Assembly: GCA_934436245.1 (NCBI GenBank)
Contig: CAKSAM010000027.1
Span: 1 to 34,745, forward strand
Source: an uncultured Acetatifactor sp.
GTDB taxonomy: Bacteria > Bacillota > Clostridia > Lachnospirales > Lachnospiraceae
DNA: 34,745 bases
Direction: 5' to 3'
Made by a program: the position numbers and the translations under genes. Of this stretch, positions 16,698 to 25,219 are shown one piece after another (within the stretch, counting starts at the first letter, position 1; each line of letters begins with the position of its first letter). The notes beneath the pieces were generated by a model. It ran no database searches. It was not told the DNA's origin and saw nothing but the letters and a program-made list of their open reading frames with translations.

Positions 16698-16784
16698 ACA
16701 GCTACACGACTGGCGGAGCGCAGCTTGCTGCAGTGGAGATACCCACGGGGAGTGTAGAATAGTGAAAGCCGACCGCCTGGGCAC
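16698..16784 (+). ncRNA. ZTP/ZMP riboswitch (pfl motif)
   Basis: The conserved blocks of the pfl motif occur in order: ACACGACTGGCGGAGC, then the P2-side GTGGAGATACCCACGGGGAG, and finally GCCGACCGCCTGGGCA, the 3' pseudoknot-forming segment. The class senses ZTP/ZMP (AICAR nucleotide), which accumulates when 10-formyl-THF is low. The two genes downstream are exactly the enzymes consuming AICAR ribotide and its product. The 3' segment doubles as the 5' arm of the terminator that follows, so ligand binding should block termination. Confidence 0.93.
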
Positions 16785-16815
16785 CGTCTATTTCTGGTGC
16801 TTAGGCGGTTTTTTG
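16772..16815 (+). terminator. Riboswitch expression-platform terminator
   Basis: ACCGCCTGGGCACC pairs with GGTGCTTAGGCGGT, with one mismatch region, followed by TTTTTT. The 5' arm shares the riboswitch CCGCCTGGGCA block, which is the expected mutually exclusive folding. Confidence 0.92.
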
Positions 16816-16852
16816 TAACTATTCAGAGTCCGTAGTGAGGTTCTGATAGTTA
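16816..16852. repeat. Short inverted repeat between riboswitch and purO
   Basis: TAACTATTCAGAG (16816-16828) and TTCTGATAGTTA (16841-16852) pair over 10 bp with one bulged T. It belongs to the same sequence family as the repeat at 17587. It lies directly before the purO ribosome site. Confidence 0.75.
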
Positions 16853-16881
16853 TGCGATATATAGTAAACGGAGGAAAGACT

Positions 16882-17589
16882 ATGTTACAACTGGAACAGG
16901 AACTGAAAAGCAATGCTTATCCCGGCAGAGGTATCGTGATCGGCCGTTCTGCGAACGGTAAATATGCCGTGACCGCTTATTTTATCATGGGAAGAAGCGC
17001 CAACAGCCGTAATCGTGTGTTCGTGACAGAGGGAGAGGGAATCCGTACCCAGGCTTTCGACCCTTCCAAGCTGGAAGATCCCAGTCTGATCATCTATGCA
17101 CCGGTACGTGTCCTTGGCAACAAGACCATCGTGACCAACGGTGACCAGACAGATACTATCTACGAGGGAATGGACAAACAGCTGACCTTTGAGCAGTCCC
17201 TGCGCAGCAGAGAATTCGAGCCGGACGGTCCGAACTATACACCGAGAATCTCCGGTATCATGCACATTGAGGACGGTAAGTACAATTACGCCATGTCCAT
17301 TTTGAAGAGTGACAACGGCAACCCCGATTCCTGCCTGCGGTTCACTTATGCTTATGAGAATCCCCTTCCCGGAGAGGGACGTTTCATTCATACTTACATG
17401 CACGACGGAAATCCTCTGCCCAGCTTCCAGGGGGAACCGAAGTTAGTGGAGATCCCCGATGATATGGATGCATTTACCGATATGCTGTGGAACAGCTTAA
17501 ATGAGGACAACAAGGTCTCCCTGTTCGTTCGCTTCATTGACATCGAGACCGGCAAATACGAGACTAAGATTATCAACAAGAATGTGTAA
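16882..17589 (+). CDS. purO: IMP cyclohydrolase, archaeal PurO type
   Basis: PurO closes the ring of FAICAR to make IMP, the last step of de novo purine synthesis. The 235-residue product matches the PurO family, which is unrelated to the PurH cyclohydrolase domain. Recognisable are YPGRGIVIGRSANGKYAVTAYFIMGRSANSRNRVF, IYAPVRVLGNKTIVTNGDQTDTIYEG, and EPDGPNYTPRISGI. The start at 16882 has GGAGG a few bases upstream; the frame is open from 16852 but that part lies in the repeat. It is controlled by the ZTP riboswitch. The next gene supplies the formyltransferase. The TAA stop is at the edge of another inverted repeat. Confidence 0.93.
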   Translation: MLQLEQELKSNAYPGRGIVIGRSANGKYAVTAYFIMGRSANSRNRVFVTEGEGIRTQAFDPSKLEDPSLIIYAPVRVLGNKTIVTNGDQTDTIYEGMDKQLTFEQSLRSREFEPDGPNYTPRISGIMHIEDGKYNYAMSILKSDNGNPDSCLRFTYAYENPLPGEGRFIHTYMHDGNPLPSFQGEPKLVEIPDDMDAFTDMLWNSLNEDNKVSLFVRFIDIETGKYETKIINKNV

Positions 17590-17641
17590 CTATTCAGAAA
17601 AGCCCCGCAGAGGCGGTTTTGCGAATGGGGTTCTGAATAGT
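17587..17641. repeat. Inverted repeat between purO and the AICAR formyltransferase gene
   Basis: ACTATTCAGAA (17589-17599) and TTCTGAATAGT (17631-17641) are perfect 11-bp complements. Inside them CCCC/GGGG adds four more pairs with a 3-nt bulge. The left end overlaps the purO stop codon. It can fold in the bicistronic mRNA and might set relative expression or processing. Confidence 0.85.
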
Positions 17642-17668
17642 GAATATCGTAGAATAGGAGAAAATAAG

Positions 17669-18847
17669 ATGAACGAGATTCAGTTAAAATACGGATGCAA
17701 CCCAAACCAGAAGCCTTCCAGGATTTTCATGGAAGACGGCAGTGACCTGCCTGTGACCGTGCTGAACGGTAAGCCCGGATATATTAACTTCCTGGATGCC
17801 TTCAATGGCTGGCAGCTGGTAAAGGAACTGAAGGAGGCAACCGGACTTCCTGCAGCCACTTCCTTCAAACATGTATCTCCTGCCGGTGCCGCAGTGGGAC
17901 TTCCCTTGAGTGATACCCTGGCGAAGATCTACTGGGTGGATGATCTGGGAGAACTGTCTCCCCTGGCCTGTGCTTATGCGAGAGCCAGAGGCGCAGACAG
18001 AATGTCTTCTTTTGGGGACTTCATTGCATTATCAGATGTCTGTGATGCCGACACTGCACGTCTGATCAAGAGAGAGGTATCCGATGGTGTCATTGCTCCC
18101 GGTTATACTGACGAAGCATTGGAACTGTTAAAGCAGAAGAAAAAGGGCGCTTACAACATCATCCAGATCGATCCTTCCTACCAGCCTGCTCCCATCGAGC
18201 ACAAGCAGGTATACGGCATCACCTTTGAGCAGGGTCGTAACGAACTGGACATCAACGGTGATCTGCTGTCCAACATCGTGACCGTGAACAAGGAGATCCC
18301 GGAGAGTGCCCTGATCGATATGAAGATCGCGCTGATCACCCTGAAGTATACCCAGTCCAATTCCGTATGCTATGTCAAGGATGGTCAGGCCATCGGCATC
18401 GGTGCCGGACAGCAGTCCCGTATCCACTGCACCAGACTGGCCGGCAGCAAGGCGGATAACTGGTTCTTACGTCAGTCTCCCCAGGTGCTGGGACTGCAGT
18501 TCGTAGACAGCTTAGGCAGAGCAAACCGTGACAATGCCATTGATGTCTACATGGGTGATGAGTACATGGATGTGCTGGCAGACGGTACCTGGGAAGGTAT
18601 CTTCAAGGTAAAACCCCCTGTATTTACCAGAGAGGAAAAGAGAGCATGGCTTGATAAAATGCAGGATGTGACTCTGGGAAGCGATGCGTTCTTCCCCTTC
18701 TCCGATAATATCGAGAGAGCTCATAAGAGTGGTGTAAAATACATCGCACAGCCCGGTGGATCCGTGCGTGATGCAGATGTGATCGCATGCTGCGATAAAT
18801 ATAACATGGTGATGGCGTTTACAGGCATCCGTCTGTTCCACCATTAA
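17669..18847 (+). CDS. purH: AICAR formyltransferase (stand-alone, PurH C-domain type)
   Basis: The enzyme transfers a formyl group from 10-formyl-THF to AICAR ribotide, giving FAICAR. The 392-residue product carries the AICARFT signatures: LKYGCNPNQKPSRIF, SFKHVSPAGAAVGLPLSD, TLKYTQSNSVCYVKDGQAIGIGAGQQSRIHC and FFPFSDNIERAHKSGVKYIAQPGGSVRD. It lacks the N-terminal cyclohydrolase (MGS-like) domain of bifunctional PurH, a job done by the PurO neighbour. ATG 17669 has AGGAG 11 bases upstream; the frame upstream from 17501 overlaps purO and is spurious. The gene symbol is approximate because only half of PurH is present. A terminator follows. Confidence 0.94.
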   Translation: MNEIQLKYGCNPNQKPSRIFMEDGSDLPVTVLNGKPGYINFLDAFNGWQLVKELKEATGLPAATSFKHVSPAGAAVGLPLSDTLAKIYWVDDLGELSPLACAYARARGADRMSSFGDFIALSDVCDADTARLIKREVSDGVIAPGYTDEALELLKQKKKGAYNIIQIDPSYQPAPIEHKQVYGITFEQGRNELDINGDLLSNIVTVNKEIPESALIDMKIALITLKYTQSNSVCYVKDGQAIGIGAGQQSRIHCTRLAGSKADNWFLRQSPQVLGLQFVDSLGRANRDNAIDVYMGDEYMDVLADGTWEGIFKVKPPVFTREEKRAWLDKMQDVTLGSDAFFPFSDNIERAHKSGVKYIAQPGGSVRDADVIACCDKYNMVMAFTGIRLFHH

Positions 18848-18861
18848 GACAGATATTTGCG

Positions 18862-18900
18862 GGCAGGACTGTAACAGGACCTGCCTGTATTTCATTTTTA
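18862..18900 (+). terminator. Rho-independent terminator of the purine unit
   Basis: GGCAGG (18862-18867) pairs with CCTGCC (18880-18885), with an inner CTG/CAG pairing, followed by a T-rich tail TGTATTTCATTTTTA. Confidence 0.8.
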
Positions 18901-19000
18901 TGTGGGTAGCGATCCGGAGTTTCGCTGAATAGAATAAGAGAGACGATCCGGGTAAGGTTACCGGGAGCGTTACAACGAGGAAGATGAGGAAAGCGTAGTT

Positions 19001-20548
19001 ATGGACAGACGAGGGGAAGAGAAAAGCAGAGAAATGATGCTGGAGGAATTGCTGGGATATGACCGGATCACGATCCAGTGTCACGATAATCCGGATGCGG
19101 ATGCGATAGCGTCCGGGTTTGGATTGTATTGTTTTTTTCGGGATCAGGGAAAAGATGTGAGACTGCTGTATGCCGGGAAAAACAGAGTGAGAAAGGCCAA
19201 CCTGACGCTGATGGTGGAGAAGCTTGGAATTCCGCTGAAATATCTGGCGCATCCCGGAGAGGAGCCGGTGGACGGACTTCTGATCACAGTGGACTGTCAA
19301 TACGGTGCAGGCAATGTGACCTTAATCCCGGCAGAGGAGATCGCAGTGATCGATCATCATCCTCTGGAAGTGATCTGTACGGAGAAAATGCGCCTGCAGC
19401 CTAATCTTGGCAGCTGTGCGACTCTGGTATGGACCATGCTTCAGGAGATGCATTATCCGGTGGAGAAAAATAAAGATCTGGGGACCGCTTTGTATTATGG
19501 GCTGTTCATGGACACCAATCAGTTCTCGGAGCTGTCCAATCCGGTGGATATGGATATGCGCGAGAGCCTGAACTTTGACAAGAATCTGGTATCCCTGTTC
19601 CGCAATTCCAATATTTCCCTGAAGGAGCTGGAGATTGCCGGAGTGGCACTGTTACGTTGTAATTACAATGACGATTACCAGTTCGCCGTGATCCATTCCC
19701 AACCCTGCGATCCCAATGTCCTGGGTCTGATCAGTGATTTCCTGCTCCAGGTGGCGGGAGTTAACACCTGTGTAGTCTATAACGAGGACAGCGGCGGATA
19801 TAAATTCTCCGTCAGAAGCTGTATCCGGGAAGTGAATGCCAGTGAATTGTCGGATTACCTCTCGGAGGGGATCGGTTCCGGCGGCGGTCATGTGGAAAAG
19901 GCCGGTGGCTACATCAGCATGAAACTGTATGAGGAAAAATATCCGACCCTGCATTCTGAGGCTTATTTCAATAACCGGATGACGCAGTATTTTGATAATT
20001 TTGAGATCGTATATGCGAAAGAACGCAAATTCCCTGTAAAAGAGGGTAAAAAATACCGCAGGCGGAAAGAGCCGATTGCCTGCCTGAAGGCAGTGGACCT
20101 GGCAGAACTCGGAAACGTGGTATCCATCCGTACCCAGGACGGCACGATGGATATCGACACCAGACAGGATCTGTATTTTACCCTGGAGCGTACCGGGGAG
20201 CTGCATCCGGTCTCCGCCCTGAGATTTCACCGGATCCTGGAAATGTGTGATCTGGCGCTGCCGGAAGAATATTGCAGCCATATGGGATATATACCGAGAG
20301 TCAAGGATGGCAGAGATGGCAGCAATCATCTGCTGACGGAATATGTCCGTATGGGTATGCCTGCGGATGCTTTCTGCATCTATGCCATCGAGCTGAAGCG
20401 GGGAGTAAAGGTATTCCCCATCTGGGATGAGGATACTTATATGACGGGCAGGGCAGGAGATTATCTGGTGGCCAGTGAGGATGATCTACATAATATGTTC
20501 ATTGAGCCTGCGCAGAATCTTTTGGATAATTTTGAAGAGATGGCATAA
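19001..20548 (+). CDS. DHH-family phosphoesterase with an extra C-terminal domain
   Basis: DHH/DHHA1 proteins of this type (NrnA-like) degrade nanoRNA, pAp or cyclic dinucleotide products. Motifs are in order: CHDNPDADAIASG (motif I), LLITVDCQYG (II), AVIDHHP (III, DHH), YYGLFMDTNQF (IV), and the DHHA1 motif GSGGGHVEKAGG. The 515 residues exceed the usual NrnA length of about 320. About 165 residues follow the DHHA1 domain, beginning PIACLKAVDLAELGNVV and ending in TGRAGDYLVASEDDLHNMF, similar in pattern to PGDYG-type modules (an uncertain link). ATG 19001 has GAGGAAAG upstream; ATG 19034 is an alternative. Its exact substrate is not readable from sequence. Confidence 0.88.
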   Translation: MDRRGEEKSREMMLEELLGYDRITIQCHDNPDADAIASGFGLYCFFRDQGKDVRLLYAGKNRVRKANLTLMVEKLGIPLKYLAHPGEEPVDGLLITVDCQYGAGNVTLIPAEEIAVIDHHPLEVICTEKMRLQPNLGSCATLVWTMLQEMHYPVEKNKDLGTALYYGLFMDTNQFSELSNPVDMDMRESLNFDKNLVSLFRNSNISLKELEIAGVALLRCNYNDDYQFAVIHSQPCDPNVLGLISDFLLQVAGVNTCVVYNEDSGGYKFSVRSCIREVNASELSDYLSEGIGSGGGHVEKAGGYISMKLYEEKYPTLHSEAYFNNRMTQYFDNFEIVYAKERKFPVKEGKKYRRRKEPIACLKAVDLAELGNVVSIRTQDGTMDIDTRQDLYFTLERTGELHPVSALRFHRILEMCDLALPEEYCSHMGYIPRVKDGRDGSNHLLTEYVRMGMPADAFCIYAIELKRGVKVFPIWDEDTYMTGRAGDYLVASEDDLHNMFIEPAQNLLDNFEEMA

Positions 20549-20564
20549 GAATCGCAAAAAAAGG

Positions 20565-20593
20565 TTTATAAAATTTTCCTTGTGTGGTAAGAT
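20565..20593 (+). promoter_or_regulatory. Extended -10 promoter of glnS
   Basis: TTTATA (20565-20570), 17-bp spacer, TGG plus TAAGAT (20588-20593). It lies about 50 bp upstream of the chosen glnS start. Confidence 0.55.
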
Positions 20594-20641
20594 TAGGGGT
20601 ACGATAGAAATATGAATCAAACGAAAGGCAAGGACATTACC

Positions 20642-22336
20642 ATGAGCGAGATGGAAAAAGAAATTACAGATTCCGCAGAAGTGAGGGAATCGAAGAATTT
20701 TATAGAGCAGATCATTGAAAAGGATCTGGCGGAGGGGGTATATGATACGGTACATACCCGTTTCCCTCCCGAACCCAACGGTTATCTTCATATCGGACAT
20801 GCCAAGAGTATTCTGCTGAACTATGGTCTGGCTCAGAAATACAACGGCAAATTTAACCTGCGTTTTGATGATACCAACCCCACCAAGGAAAAGTCTGAAT
20901 TCGTGGAGTCCATCAAGGCAGATGTAAAGTGGCTGGGCGCAGACTGGGAGGACAGACTCTTTTTCGCATCCAACTATTTCGACCAGATGTATGAAGCAGC
21001 CGTAAAGCTGATCAAAAAGGGCAAGGCGTATGTCTCTGACTTAAGCGCGGAGCAGATCCGTGAGTACAGAGGTAGCCTGACCGAGCCCGGTAAGGAAGAT
21101 CCCGGCAGTAACAGAAGTGTAGAGGAGAATCTGGCACTGTTCGAGGATATGAAGGCCGGTAAATACGAGGACGGCTCCAAGGTACTGCGTGCCCGCATCG
21201 ATATGGCATCACCGAATATCAATATGCGTGATCCCGTTATCTACCGTGTGGCACATATGTCTCACCAGAATACCGGTGACAAGTGGTGCATCTATCCGAT
21301 GTATGATTTCGCACATCCCATCGAGGATGCTATTGAAGGCGTGACCCACTCTATCTGTACTTTGGAGTTCGAGGATCACAGACCCTTATATGACTGGGTG
21401 GTAAGAGAACTGGAATACCCTCATCCTCCCAAGCAGATCGAGTTCGCAAAGCTGTATCTGACCAATGTGGTGACAGGTAAGCGTTATATCAAGAAGCTGG
21501 TAGAGCAGGGTATCGTGGACGGCTGGGATGATCCCAGACTGGTATCCATCGCAGCACTGCGCAGAAGAGGTTTCACACCGGAATCTATCAAGAAGTTCGT
21601 AGAGCTGTGCGGTATCTCCAAGGCACAGTCTTCCGCAGACTATGCAATGCTGGAGTATTGTATCCGTGAGGATCTGAAGACAAAGGCACCCCGTATGATG
21701 GCGATCTTAGATCCCGTGAAGCTGGTCATTGACAATTATCCCGAAGGACAGACCGAGTTGCTGCCTGTAGTGAATAATCCCGAGAATGAGGCACTGGGAA
21801 GCCGTGAGGTTCCTTTCGGTAAGGAGTTATATATTGAGAGAGACGATTTCATGGAAGAGCCGCCCAAGAAGTATTTCCGTATGTTCCCGGGCAATGAAGT
21901 ACGTCTGATGAACGCTTATTTCGTAAAGTGCACCGGCTGTGTCAAGGATGAAAACGGTAAGGTTGTGGAAGTACATGGTACCTATGATCCCGAGAGCCGT
22001 GGCGGCAACAGCCCGGATGGACGTAAAGTAAAGGGAACCATCCACTGGGTAAGTGCAGCGGAATCCGTGAAAGCACAGGTACGCCTGTATGAAAATATCA
22101 TTGATGAGGAGAAGGGTGTATACAACGAGGACGGAAGTCTGAATCTGAACCCGAATTCCCTGACCACTCTGACAGAGTGCCGCTTAGAGCCTGCATTTGC
22201 AAAGGCACAGGCGTACGACCGTTTCCAGTTCGTAAGACAGGGCTTCTTCTGTGTGGATTACAAGGATACCAAGCCCGGAGAGCTGGTATTTAACCGCATT
22301 GTATCGCTGAAGAGCTCTTATGTACTGCCCAGATAA
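20642..22336 (+). CDS. glnS: Glutamine--tRNA ligase
   Basis: GlnRS charges tRNA-Gln directly, avoiding the Glu-tRNA amidotransferase route used by many Firmicutes. The product of 564 residues (from ATG 20642, AGGA seven bases upstream; ATG 20612 in frame is possible) shows the class Ic Rossmann core with [23 protein letters not shown], and [18 protein letters not shown]. The second signature is degenerate: [13 protein letters not shown] replaces the MSKRKL-like version. The anticodon-binding beta barrels lie in the last 230 residues ([25 protein letters not shown]). It is monocistronic or co-transcribed with the DUF2225 gene 91 bp downstream. Confidence 0.95.
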   Translation: MSEMEKEITDSAEVRESKNFIEQIIEKDLAEGVYDTVHTRFPPEPNGYLHIGHAKSILLNYGLAQKYNGKFNLRFDDTNPTKEKSEFVESIKADVKWLGADWEDRLFFASNYFDQMYEAAVKLIKKGKAYVSDLSAEQIREYRGSLTEPGKEDPGSNRSVEENLALFEDMKAGKYEDGSKVLRARIDMASPNINMRDPVIYRVAHMSHQNTGDKWCIYPMYDFAHPIEDAIEGVTHSICTLEFEDHRPLYDWVVRELEYPHPPKQIEFAKLYLTNVVTGKRYIKKLVEQGIVDGWDDPRLVSIAALRRRGFTPESIKKFVELCGISKAQSSADYAMLEYCIREDLKTKAPRMMAILDPVKLVIDNYPEGQTELLPVVNNPENEALGSREVPFGKELYIERDDFMEEPPKKYFRMFPGNEVRLMNAYFVKCTGCVKDENGKVVEVHGTYDPESRGGNSPDGRKVKGTIHWVSAAESVKAQVRLYENIIDEEKGVYNEDGSLNLNPNSLTTLTECRLEPAFAKAQAYDRFQFVRQGFFCVDYKDTKPGELVFNRIVSLKSSYVLPR

Positions 22337-22427
22337 GGCGTGTGACATAACTGATAAGGGGAATCGTAAGATTGTAATTCGTATTGCCACCGGGAATGGA
22401 CAGTACAGAAGAAAAGGAGAGACAGAT

Positions 22428-23273
22428 ATGTCAGATAAATTGTTTGGACTAGCCGGTCTGGGTCTGGATGATCTGGAGAATATGGATATCTACGGGCAGG
22501 ACAAAAAAGAAGAGCAGAAAGTAGAAGAAGCACCTAAAATAGAAGAGAAGGATCTGATTTTTGAAAAGACCTTTACCTGCCCTGTCTGTGGAGAAGATTT
22601 CCCTGCTAAGATCATGAAGACCGGAAAGGCAAGACTGCTGGGAACGGATCAGGATCTCCGGGCAAAATACGAAGGTATTGATGCGGTAAAATATGATGTG
22701 ATCCTGTGTCCCCATTGCGGATATGCAGCGCTGACACGTTATTTTAACAGTATTACCAAGGTATATGCAAAGCTGATCAAAGAAAACATCAGCAGCAAAG
22801 TACAACTGCATACCTATGATGATGACATTTATACTTATGAAGAGGCAATGGAACGTTATAAACTCTGCCTGGCAAATGCCGTGGTAAAGCGTGCTCACGC
22901 CAGTGAAAAAGCCTATATCTGCTTAAAGAGCGGATGGCTGATGCGGGGGTATCAGGAGTATCTGGAAGAGTCCGGTGATACGGATATGTCCAGACTTCGG
23001 GAAGTGAAGAACATGGAGGAGACCTATCTGAAAAATGCGTACACCGGATTTACGGAAGCACTTCAGACAGAAGGATTTCCCATGTGCGGTATGGATGAGA
23101 TCACAGTGGATTTTCTGATTGCGGTGCTGGCTGCCAGATTCCAGAAATATGATGTGGCAAGCCGTATGGTGGCAACGATTCTTACTTCGGCAGCTGCCAA
23201 TGCCCGGACCAAGGATAAGGCAAGAGAACTGAAGAATCAGATTCTGGAAGAGTTAAAGAACCAGAAAAAGTAG
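22428..23273 (+). CDS. DUF2225 family protein with two CxxC knuckles
   Basis: This 281-residue cytoplasmic protein has an acidic N-terminal segment (residues 14-42) followed by a metal-binding-looking region: TCPVCGEDF (C51, C54) and ILCPHCGYAA (C94, C97), together one zinc ribbon. The rest is helical with TPR-like repeats (EEAMERYKLCLANAVVK; YLKNAYTGFTEALQ). This combination matches DUF2225, an uncharacterised family common in Firmicutes. ATG 22428 has AAGGAG eight bases upstream; the longer frame from 22320 overlaps glnS. The MocR gene starts 10 bp downstream of its stop, suggesting an operon. Confidence 0.88.
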   Translation: MSDKLFGLAGLGLDDLENMDIYGQDKKEEQKVEEAPKIEEKDLIFEKTFTCPVCGEDFPAKIMKTGKARLLGTDQDLRAKYEGIDAVKYDVILCPHCGYAALTRYFNSITKVYAKLIKENISSKVQLHTYDDDIYTYEEAMERYKLCLANAVVKRAHASEKAYICLKSGWLMRGYQEYLEESGDTDMSRLREVKNMEETYLKNAYTGFTEALQTEGFPMCGMDEITVDFLIAVLAARFQKYDVASRMVATILTSAAANARTKDKARELKNQILEELKNQKK

Positions 23274-23282
23274 GAAGATAAC

Positions 23283-24689
23283 ATGTATGATATGACGATC
23301 CGGCTGCGTACGGACAGTGACAAATGTCTGTACCGGCAGATATATGAACATATCCGACAAGAGATCAGGGAAGGGAAGCTTCTGGCAGGAGAGAGGCTTC
23401 CCTCCACGCGTTCTCTGGCGGAATATTTACAAGTGGCGAGAAGTACGGTGGATTCTGCATATGATCAGCTGCTGAGTGAGGGATATATCGAAGCACGTCC
23501 TTATAAGGGATATTTTGTATGCCGCCTGGAAGGCATTTTCACCATGGAACAGCGGGAAGAGACTGAACCGGAAACGGTGCCGCCGGAAAAAGAGGAGACT
23601 GCAAGAGGAGAGATGATAGATTTCTCTCCTTATGATATTGACATGAAGAGGTTCCCTGTAGGAGTGTGGAAACGGATCACGAAAAATATTCTGAATGATG
23701 ATAACAGTGATCTGTTTGCCCAGGGGGAACCGCAGGGAGACTATGACCTGCGTCTGACCATCAGCCGGTATCTGCATTCTTCCCGGGGCGTGAACTGCAG
23801 GCCGGAGCAGATCATTGTAGGAGCCGGAAATGATTATCTGTTGCTGTTGTTAGAAAAAATACTGGGAAGCCATGTGGGAATCGCCATGGAAAATCCCACA
23901 TATAAGCGTGCCTACCGGATTTTTCAATCCTTTGCCTATCGTATATTTACTGTGGATATGGATGATAAGGGAATGCGTGCGGACATGCTTTCGGGGCTGC
24001 CGGTCAGCGTGGCGTATGTGATGCCGTCACATCAGTATCCCACGGGAGCTGTCATGACCATAGGCAGGAGAGCGGAGCTACTGCATTGGGCGGAAAAGGA
24101 ACCGGACAGATATCTGATCGAGGATGATTATGACAGTGAATTCCGATATCGGGGAAAACCGATCCCGTCGTTGCAGTCCTCCGATGAGAAGGGAAAAGTA
24201 ATCTACATCGGTACATTTTCCAAGGCCATTGCCCCGGCAATCCGTGTCAGCTACATGGTGCTGCCCAGACGGCTGCTGGAGGTGTATCGGAGAGAGTGTT
24301 CCTTTTATTCCTGTACGGTCTCCCGGATCGATCAGCGTATTTTAAATGAATTTATCAGAGACGGATACTTTGAAAGACATCTGAACAAAATGAGAATGCG
24401 TTATCGCACCAGGCATGATGCTCTGTTGGCCGGACTGGAGCCATTTAAGAAAGCCTTTGTGATCTCCGGAGAAGATGCGGGTCTGCATATCCTGTTGACG
24501 GCAAAGGGAACGGTTACAGAAAAAGAATTACTGGAAAAAGCCACAGCGGAGAAAGTAAAGGTCTATGGAATGTCTGAAAATATGGTAGAGACACTGACAC
24601 CCAGAGCAACGGTGCTGTTGGGCTTCGGCAATCTGGAAGAGACTGAAATGCAGGAAGGTCTCAGGCGCCTGCAAAAAGCATGGCTCTGA
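23283..24689 (+). CDS. MocR-type transcriptional regulator (GntR HTH plus aminotransferase-like domain)
   Basis: MocR/PdxR proteins join a winged helix to a fold-type I PLP enzyme domain and regulate genes such as pdxST. The 468 residues contain the HTH (residues about 15-80, LYRQIYEHIRQEIREGKLLAG, RLPSTRSLAEYL), a linker of about 30 Glu-rich residues, and the aminotransferase-like domain from about 110. The PLP lysine is visible at 314 in YIGTFSKAIAPAIR. The substrate-carboxylate Arg region near the C-terminus is not clear to me. ATG 23283 has AGGAAG upstream. No pdx gene is in the window, so its target is unknown. The 3' end carries an 11-bp inverted repeat spanning the stop codon. Confidence 0.9.
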   Translation: MYDMTIRLRTDSDKCLYRQIYEHIRQEIREGKLLAGERLPSTRSLAEYLQVARSTVDSAYDQLLSEGYIEARPYKGYFVCRLEGIFTMEQREETEPETVPPEKEETARGEMIDFSPYDIDMKRFPVGVWKRITKNILNDDNSDLFAQGEPQGDYDLRLTISRYLHSSRGVNCRPEQIIVGAGNDYLLLLLEKILGSHVGIAMENPTYKRAYRIFQSFAYRIFTVDMDDKGMRADMLSGLPVSVAYVMPSHQYPTGAVMTIGRRAELLHWAEKEPDRYLIEDDYDSEFRYRGKPIPSLQSSDEKGKVIYIGTFSKAIAPAIRVSYMVLPRRLLEVYRRECSFYSCTVSRIDQRILNEFIRDGYFERHLNKMRMRYRTRHDALLAGLEPFKKAFVISGEDAGLHILLTAKGTVTEKELLEKATAEKVKVYGMSENMVETLTPRATVLLGFGNLEETEMQEGLRRLQKAWL

Positions 24690-24696
24690 GACCTTC
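24654..24696. repeat. 11-bp inverted repeat across the MocR gene stop codon
   Basis: GAAGGTCTCAG (24654-24664) and CTGAGACCTTC (24686-24696) are perfect complements 21 nt apart, with the TGA stop (24687-24689) in the right arm. There is no T run on either side, so it is not a canonical terminator. Confidence 0.8.
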
Positions 24697-24721
24697 GAAA
24701 GGGGATCGTGAATTATGATGA

Positions 24722-25129
24722 TCAATCTTCTGTGGGCATAGGAGGTTCGTCATCCTCAGCATCCTCTTCATCGAAGAATTCTTCTACATCAGCAGCGGTT
24801 TCGGAGTTCTCTTCTCCAAGCTCTGCAGTCTGATTGGAAAGAGGGGTGAAACCGGACTCTTCAGAAGAATCAGAGGATGTCTCTGGGGAAGCGGATGCTT
24901 CAGGGGCTTCCGGGGAAGCAGGAGTCTGTGCAGAAGCGTTCAGAGGGACATAATTGCGGGAAAACTCATTACTCTCGTCCAGATCCTCGTGAAAATCATC
25001 ATAATCATCATCGGCTTCGGAAGATTCTTTCAATCTTGAATCTTTTTGTTGCATATAGTAGTAAGCAGCTGCGGCTGCGGTACCTACTGCTGCGGTGAAC
25101 AGCAGAAATCTGCCAAATTTTTTAGCCAT
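24722..25129 (-). CDS. Acidic membrane-anchored low-complexity protein
   Basis: From ATG at 25129 (GGAAGGAG upstream; the frame to 25177 has no such site) the product has 135 residues. It starts MAKKFGRFLLFTAAVGTAAAAAYYYMQQK, a single membrane anchor or signal, and the rest is disordered, rich in Glu, Asp, Ser, Pro and Ala (DDDYDDFHEDLDES; FFDEEDAEDDEPPMPTED). No catalytic motif is present. Short proteins of this shape are common in Lachnospiraceae and have no known function. It is transcribed divergently from the TetR gene. Confidence 0.8.
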   Translation of the reverse strand: MAKKFGRFLLFTAAVGTAAAAAYYYMQQKDSRLKESSEADDDYDDFHEDLDESNEFSRNYVPLNASAQTPASPEAPEASASPETSSDSSEESGFTPLSNQTAELGEENSETAADVEEFFDEEDAEDDEPPMPTED

Positions 25130-25177
25130 AGGGTTGCTCCTTCCATGTTCTTTTTGACTTTTCGATTCTGATACCAT

Positions 25178-25190
25178 AATAAACCTTATT
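25178..25190. promoter_or_regulatory. Possible operator in the divergent region
   Basis: AATAA-ACC-TTATT is a 13-bp inverted repeat midway between the acidic-protein gene and the TetR gene, overlapping a possible minus-strand -10. It could be the operator of the adjacent TetR protein. Evidence is only symmetry and position. Confidence 0.3.
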
Positions 25191-25219
25191 GAGCAAAATG
25201 AAAAGGGATATGTTACAAT

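Noticed and set aside
25214..25219. TACAAT extended -10 directly before the TetR start codon
   Set aside because: A promoter here would start transcription inside the gene and remove the start codon; the helix 1 of the HTH requires ATG 25220.
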